Shown: one piece after another, positions 58,637 through 64,000 of the stretch
Numbering within the stretch: position 1 is the first letter of the stretch
Layout of the letters: each line of letters opens with the position of its first letter
Assembly (NCBI GenBank): GCA_964030475.1
Contig: CAXIPT010000001.1
Location: 19,555,590-19,619,589, forward strand
Direction of reading: 5' to 3'
Length of the DNA: 64,000 nucleotides
From: Tethya wilhelma
Lineage: Eukaryota; Porifera; Demospongiae; Tethyida; Tethyidae
Notes under the pieces: model-generated
The model's database searches: none
Told to the model about the DNA's origin: nothing
What the model saw: the letters and a program-made list of their open reading frames with translations, nothing else
Program-made: the position numbers and the translations under genes

Positions 58637-59068
58637 GAATCCAGATAAGCTCCGGAAATTTTTTTTTCCGGATTCTGAGTTTTCGAACACTTTTCAAGGC
58701 TTAGATCTAAGCCTCTTTGATTAGGCCTAATCACTCGAACTTAGGCCTAAGCTTAGACCTAATCTTGAAGCTTAGGCCTAAGCTTAGACCTAATCATGAA
58801 GCTTAGGTCTAAGCTTAGACCTAATCATTAAAGCTTAGGCCTAAGCTTAGGCCTAAGCTTAGACCTAATCATGAAGCTTAGGTCTAAGCTTAGACCTAAT
58901 CATTAAAGCTTAGGCCTAAGCTTAGGCCTGCTTAGGCCTAATCATGAAGCTTAGATCTAAGCTTAGACCAGCTTAGGCCTAATCAAGCGGCTTAGATCTA
59001 AGTTTTTTAAACTCTTTGAAATTTCAGAATCTGGAAAAAAAAATTTCCAGATCTTATCTGGATCCTGT
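58637..59068. mobile_element. Inverted-repeat element filled with an aagcttaggcctaagctt minisatellite
   Basis: The ends atccagataagctccggaaat and the reverse complement of atttccagatcttatctggat are inverted repeats of about 50 bp. The interior at 58697-58995 is a tandem array of units built from the palindromes AAGCTT and TTAGGCCTAA with variant gacctaatcat links. Confidence 0.8.
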
Positions 59069-59341
59069 TTGTTGTTTTGTGCAGATAACATTGCTGATAA
59101 ACATGCTCCACAATTCTACTATACACATTTTCTCCTTGCGATCCTGTTGTGTGTCGAAATGGAGTTAAGACTGCAGCTGTATGCAAGATTGTCAGTAAAT
59201 GCTACCTGCAAGTTGATACCTTGATTTAAATCTAGATATGTCAGTTCAACAAGGAGGTCTGTGATCAGTAAGGATCCACAGCTGTTAAAACAAGTTAATT
59301 AGTTTTCAGTTACCTATAATGCACACACTATAATTTATAAA

Positions 59342-59695
59342 AGTAGTTAAAAATGAGAAGTGTAGGAATGGGCAGTGCTGCAAAAAGCAAGGAAACAAGA
59401 CAAGCCTCTGATTTTCGGCACATGACTACTTCATTTTCATGACTCAAGTTATAAATGTCGGTTGTTTGGCTCAATGGACATGAGTCAATGCAAGCAATCA
59501 CTTGACTAATTTTGATGAAATAACAAGCATAGAAAATGTAGATACACAGTAATGTTTGAGAGTTGGGCACAAAAAATGAAGTCAGTATATATAGTCATGC
59601 ATGCACCGAAATTCAGAGACTTGTCTTGTTTCCTTGCTTTTTACAGCACTGCCTACTCCTACACTGGTTATTTTTACAAAATTTTTACTACTTGT
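59342..59695. mobile_element. Hairpin element, family A, divergent copy A4
   Basis: The arms at about 59342-59445 and 59573-59695 pair with each other (aggaatgggcagtgctgcaaaaagcaagg against ccttgctttttacagcactgcc). It lacks the tail of A1-A3. It lies inside the small-secreted-protein pseudogene. Confidence 0.75.
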
Positions 59696-59895
59696 ATTAT
59701 ATGGTCAACAGTAAGGTATAAAATACCAACCCCCTTCAGTGTACAGATTTGATCATAGTTTAAAATAATTATTAATGTTCCATTTGCATGCATGTACAGG
59801 GAGGCTGTCATAACATTTGAGATACATTTCAAGTGAACCAAATAAGATTGAGTATTTTGCAGAATTAGAGACCAACACAACTCTGACTTACGTAA

Positions 59896-60521
59896 GCCTC
59901 TATTGTGACAGGTTACAGTAGTAAAGTTTATAAAAAAAACAACAACTGTTAGTACTTACTAAAAGTCTGTATCACTATGTGACTCATTACACATCAGCAT
60001 CCACCCATGTATGCACTTTGAAGAATTTACGTTTTTCCCTTATGATTGTTGTTGCTATCAAAGTTTATCAGATAATTACTATTATTCAATAAAATTAAAC
60101 TTTGTTCCTACTTACTAACTATGAGTCTCTTATTTTAGTATATAGTGTAGGCAAAGTGTATGCGTACGGTCAAATCGGAAGCGATGCACGATTTGAGCAT
60201 GTGCATTGCATCATTACCGTGAAATAATTTCCATTATAATATTATTAGCGGTTATTTAGAAGCATCTAAAGAGTAAACACGCAAAGAGAAAGCCGAGCCT
60301 GTGCAGGATTTGCAAGAAAGTATATAAAGCTTCCAAAAAACCTTGAAAAAGCCTGTAAAGTTAGTAATTTATTATTAACTGTATGCATTTGTAATCTAAG
60401 CGGAGCTATGGTCATAAGTAGGTTAGTGGGTGGGGCTCCACTAGAAGGCATGCAAGATATAATAAGCTATAAGCCTTTTTTTTTTTTTACATACACTGTA
60501 ATATTCATATATTTGGCAGTA
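59896..60521. other. Intergenic region before copy 2
   Basis: AT-rich; only the shared ggtgggtggggctc motif near 60425 stands out. Confidence 0.4.
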
Positions 60522-61369
60522 ATGGCTCATTTTACTGCAACTCTTCTTCTACTGCTTCTGGCCATCTCCTTTACAAGTGGTAAGATTGAAGACCAAAGAC
60601 AGTTCTGTCTTGGTGAAGGATGCCTCTGCAAGAGCAGCTTCAACATGTACTACGACTTCACCATTGATCTCAGCTCTGCTTTTGAATATCCGTAAGGAAA
60701 CTAGACTTAGTCAATATCTAAGATTTCTAAGAAAAGTTTCACGAGTCCCCAAGCATCCTACCAAACAAAGAGGATATCATATAGTTTATTTGCTTTGGCA
60801 TGCAGAGTAGAACATATTCAGGATAGAATTTCTCCACCTTTCTACTACACATTCTCCCCTTGTGATCCTGTTGTGTGTCGAAATGGAGTCAAGACAGCAG
60901 CTGTAAGACCAATGAGTCAGGCAATGACTTATTGCAATGCAGTGCATGCGTATTAAAGATCTCTTATAATCGTCTTCGATCATTTAGGTGTGTCAGTTCA
61001 GCAAGAACAATAATTCAACTGAGTTCCATTCCTTCAACTGTGGGGAGGTTTCAAAGGCATCATGGACTATTGAGAGTAGAGAAAGGTTTGTGGTTGTGTA
61101 TGGAGATGGAGATCTAACTGTGAATGGAGACTACATCAGGTGCGTACGTAGGAAGACATTAGTTTCTCTAGGCTTTGATTCTTGAGTCATAGAATAGTCA
61201 ATTGAACTGATGATGCATGCATAATTATGATAAATACTGTATAATTATGTGTAGGCAGACTATGGTAACATTCAATGTGAACTTCACTTCAAGTGAACCA
61301 AATAAGATTGAGTTCATCACAGAAAAAAAGACTGACACTCCAGAGAAAAGACTGACCTATGTAAGCTAG
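60522..61369 (+). CDS. Small secreted Cys-rich protein, copy 2
   Basis: Four exons (60522-60691, 60806-60902, 60988-61139, 61255-61369) give 177 residues. A signal peptide (LLLLLLAISFTSG) is followed by CLGEGCLCKSSFNMYYDFTIDLSSAF, FYYTFSPCDPVVCRNGVKTAAVCQFS and NCGEVSKASW, then VTFNVNFTSSEPNKIEF. The spacing of YDFTIDLS, FSPC, VCQ and the final strands recalls the mannose-6-phosphate-receptor homology (MRH) fold, which binds glycans in lectins of the secretory route; this is tentative. No membrane segment is seen. Exon 4 ends at TAT-GTA-AGC-TAG, where gtaagc could also be a donor. It is the only copy that is complete with its own stop. Confidence 0.65.
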
Positions 61370-61705
61370 TGTGTAACTGCATGCTACTCTCACTACTCTA
61401 TTGTATTTCCCACTGTCAGTACATATTGTTTCTCACATACACACACCATTGATTGCTAGTACTTCAATGTGACTCTCAACAACAGAAACTAATACTTGCA
61501 TCCATGAACTCAGATGTACTTTGAAGAATTAATTCAATTAATGCATGTATGATTGCATGATGATGATTTTCATAGGTATGTTTATGATTTTCTTTGAGTA
61601 TCAATGCAGCCTACTTTCACCTAATTAGAACAAAAAATTTAATATTCCAAGTTGGTGGGTGGGGCTCATTGTGCAAATAATTATAGCCTGCGCACAAGAG
61701 CAGTC
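61370..61705. other. Spacer between copies 2 and 3
   Basis: AT-rich with the shared ggtgggtggggctcat motif at about 61650 shortly before the ATG of copy 3. Confidence 0.5.
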
Positions 61706-62713
61706 ATGACTCAGTTGGTTCCAACTCTCCTCCTGCTGCTTGTGCTGGTGACCATCTGCTCCACAGGGGGTCAGATTGGCCCCTCAAACAAGTATGAAAT
61801 GTACTGTGCTGGTGAAGGATCATGCCTCTGCAAGAGCAGCTTCAACAAGTACTATGACTTCACAGTAGACCTCAGTTTTGCTTTTGATTACCCGTAAGAA
61901 AAATGGACCTATGTACATTTTAACTCTACCACTATGAAGAATAATGCTGTCTAGTTTGATAAGTATGGACTCATTGATTTTTCTACAGAGTCAAGAACAT
62001 TTCTGACAGAAATTCACCAGCTCTCTCCTACACCTTCTCTCCCTGTGATCCCATTGTCTGCCATGATGGACTCAAGACAGCAGCTGTAAGTAATATACAC
62101 CACAACACACAGCTAGAGAGTCCACAATCACATCATGTTCTTACTGTTCCATAGTAGCTAGCTAGTCTCACAGGCTATGCATTAACACCTTTGCAAAAAG
62201 AGGGAACTGACTCTCTCTAACTAATTAAGTGTCTATATTATAATGCAGTCTGCAAAAACAAAATACATGTAACATCCATACACTAGTATTTTTGTGACCA
62301 CTTAACTTAGGTCTGTCAGTATAACAAGAATACTAACAACTACAACAATTGTGGGGAACTTTCATCCTCAAATTGGACGGTTGAGAACCCAGGGAAGTTT
62401 GTCCTCACGTATAAATCAGGAGATCCAACAATGCAAGACTACTTGAGGTATATGAACATTCAGCACAAGTTATCTTTTAGCCAGTGTATAAAACATTGTA
62501 CACATTATTATAGTAATCCAGTGTGTGTGCCATGACCCATTGTGTGTAATATCCATGCTGCAATGATGTATAGTATGTATGTACATGTAGGCAGAGTGTG
62601 ATTACAGTTAACGTGAACTACACTTCAAGTGAACCAAACAAGATTGTGTTTAATTTAGAAGAAAAGAGAGACCTTCCTGAGAAAATACTGACCTATGTAA
62701 GCAACAGACCCCT

Positions 62714-62761
<48 letters not shown>

Positions 62762-62762
62762 A
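61706..62762 (+). CDS. Small secreted Cys-rich protein, copy 3 (ends in a (CA)n tract)
   Basis: Exons 61706-61893, 61989-62085, 62311-62447 and from 62591 encode a paralogue of copy 2: signal peptide (LLLLLVLVTICSTGG), CAGEGSCLCKSSFNKYYDFTVDLS, YTFSPCDPIVCHDGLKTAAVCQ, NCGELSSSNW and VITVNVNYTSSEPNKIVF. Compared with copy 2 the TAG after TAT-GTA-AGC is replaced by AAC. If the frame is simply read on, it crosses the (CA)n tract as Thr-His repeats and stops at 62760-62762, for 197 residues. If gtaagc is a splice donor, a further exon would be needed but none is visible before the opposite-strand gene. Function as for copy 2. Confidence 0.6.
62719..62757. repeat. (CA)n microsatellite between converging genes
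   Basis: Pure (CA)n of about 38 bases. Confidence 0.95.
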
Positions 62763-62777
62763 TCCTCCGCTTCTTAC

Positions 62778-63936
62778 CAGATCTGAAAAAGGTCCACCTT
62801 CGTGACCAGAGTGATCAGGCTCATCGAAGTACAAGGCAATGAATTGAGGACGAGTGGTCTTGGGGCGGTCCAACCACTCCAGCACCGTGGTAACCCTTTG
62901 CTCATAGCTCACAGAACTACAAGGAAGGAAGGAAGGGAAAATGGTCAAAGATTGTAATCAAGAGGTTAGATAGAGAGACTATATCTAAGACCAAAACGAC
63001 TGTTCTAACTAAGGGGGATACCAATAAGTATATTGTCATTAATATGCATTAGCATGAGTATTTTTTTCCTGTTGTTTTTTTTGCTACACTTACCCATTAT
63101 ACTTGAAATAGTAGGTTGGATTGATGCCTATGAAAATGATTACACAATAACGTGAACAATGCTATATTTAGTAACAACAATAGTACCTTCTATTGGAGCT
63201 TCGGAACCGGGCCAAAAATAGACTCCAGTCACATACCCATTCTTGGAGGCCGTCACCCATACCTAGAGACACAAACACATTGACACATAAACACAACACT
63301 CATTAAAAATAAAAATAAAAACAACTTCAACGGATGATGTATGTAAAGTGAAAAATGAATTGAAAGTTTATTTTGTTATTTGGAATGTAGATGCTGCTAT
63401 ATACCAATCAAAGACAACCAATATTGCTCTCAGATTATACATTTCATAACAATTCAACTGTGCATAATTATGATGGGTAACTACTAGAACTACATGTCAT
63501 GTGGAATCTTGGGAATGAAAGAGGCTTGCTTTGTATAATTATACTAAAGCTAATAAATGATTTTTAAAGAAATGGAGATATCTTGAAACACTTTCAAGCT
63601 AACTCAATGCTTTAAAATGCCTTGGAACCATGTCTTGAAGTTACTTTGCATCGTATAAATCTGCCAACATTTTGGGCGCTATATATGAATATACTATATG
63701 TATGCACAAATCGTCAAATTTAAATTTATTTTATTTTATATTCTGTGGAGCAAATCATCAAATTTTTGGACCGTCAATATTTCCAGCTATACGGTATACA
63801 ACTCATTTCTTCTTACCGGTTCTCCCCTCCACCATGTAGCATTGTTCTGATCAGGAGAGCCAATATAGAAGAGCTTCTTGAGATCAGAGTCGTAAAACGC
63901 ATTGCCAACGATTCCATGTGACTCAGGGTAGCGCCC
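62778..63936 (-). CDS. ENPP-type ectonucleotide pyrophosphatase/phosphodiesterase, partial
   Basis: Four minus-strand exons are visible: 63936-63817, 63262-63187, 63127-63094 and 62916-62778. They encode, in order, GRYPESHGIVGNAFYD, FYIGSPDQNNATWWRGEP, VWVTASKNGYVTGVYFWPGSEAPIEG, INPTYYFKYN, SYEQRVTTVLEWLD and FIALYFDEPDHSGHEGGP. HGIVGN and DEPDHSGHEGGP are signature segments of the alkaline-phosphatase-fold catalytic domain, the latter containing zinc-binding Asp and His residues. ENPPs are membrane or secreted enzymes that hydrolyse extracellular nucleotides or lysophospholipids; the subtype cannot be told. The 5' exons with the nucleophile threonine lie to the right of the window. 3' exons are not visible to the left, where the last exon ends in a good donor close to the (CA)n tract. 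Confidence 0.88.
63750..63800. mobile_element. Family-B element end in an ENPP intron
   Basis: The stretch tttccagctatacggtatac is the same type of end as those at 28149-28472 and 37909-38275. Confidence 0.4.
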
Positions 63937-64000
63937 CTGGGGAAATGAGAGATAATTGTAGTTGAGTAGATAAAGATAAAGATGTACTTACAGTGACTAT

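Larger units (their letters stand above)
58378..59895 (+). pseudogene. Small secreted Cys-rich protein, copy 1 (broken)
   Basis: The first exon (58378-58557) matches copies 2 and 3 (signal peptide, FCLGEGCLCKSSFNKYYDFTIDLSS) but has one extra T before the splice site that brings a stop. The second exon (about 59085-59183) is present with a frameshift around the YYTFSPCDP region, a trace of exon 3 is seen near 59240, and exon 4 near 59805-59890 keeps the ACTTCAAGTGAACCAAATAAG block out of frame. A minisatellite element (58637-59068) sits in intron 1 and a family-A hairpin (59342-59695) between exons 3 and 4. This is a pseudogene. Confidence 0.8.

Noticed and set aside
58697..58995. CRISPR-like or telomere-like array (ttaggc units)
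   Set aside because: Units are adjacent and palindromic with no unique spacers, the genome is eukaryotic, and the array is internal to an inverted-repeat element.

Overview
The window is nuclear DNA from an animal. Genes are split by many short GT-AG introns, intergenic space is AT-rich, (CA)n and (CT)n microsatellites are dense, and there are several families of small inverted-repeat elements. The mix of products (VIT/VWA proteins, a Skeletor-like DOMON/EGF protein, a giant fibronectin-III/GTPase protein with a stonustoxin-like N-terminus) beside conserved metazoan housekeeping genes suggests an early-branching animal. A demosponge such as Amphimedon is my best guess; this is inference. Single-base N gaps (996, 7350, 9382, 11353, 28133, 37755) and one 394-base gap (41107-41500) show a draft assembly.

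Layout. 1080-3564 (+): middle exons of a WDR36/UTP21 gene, with both ends missing. 3723-9381 (-): a tandem array of three genes for a metallo-beta-lactamase-fold hydrolase with a PDZ-like tail, one intact and two broken. 9383-12589: two parts of what may be one DOT1L-like gene, apparently separated by an inverted contig between two N gaps. 12935-16288 (+): an ITIH-like VIT/VWA protein with membrane segments and a retrotransposon-ORF1-like tail. 16706-17660 (+): a frameshifted secreted/membrane gene. 18234-32370: three copies of a hairpin-containing element, two of them inverted around an intronless 8.3-kb gene (19741-28026, -). 32784-33137 (-): a small CARD protein. 35191-41776 (-): LMBRD2. 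41993-45694 (+): MFSD14, head-to-head with LMBRD2. 46216-49932 (+): a CNBD2-like protein. 49872-52540: a 1.3-kb tandem duplication that copies the end of that gene and the first three exons of the next. 51582-57990 (+): a 761-residue EGF/double-DOMON (Skeletor-like) protein. 58378-62762 (+): three tandem genes for small secreted cysteine-rich proteins, the first a pseudogene split by an element. 62778-63936 (-): part of an ENPP-type phosphodiesterase gene.

The window mixes single-copy conserved genes (WDR36 in ribosome biogenesis, LMBRD2 and MFSD14 in membranes, ENPP at the cell surface) with fast-changing, duplicated or lineage-specific genes (MBL-PDZ, VWA-ORF1, the SNTX-like GTPase, CARD). 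The second group resembles self-defence or recognition repertoires, but no partnership between these genes is shown by the sequence.

The strongest structural signals are (1) hairpin elements whose two arms change together, copy by copy; (2) nine introns in which a (CA)n or (CT)n tract sits directly before the 3' splice site, always with CA or CT on the sense strand; (3) the probable inverted contig at 9383-11352.
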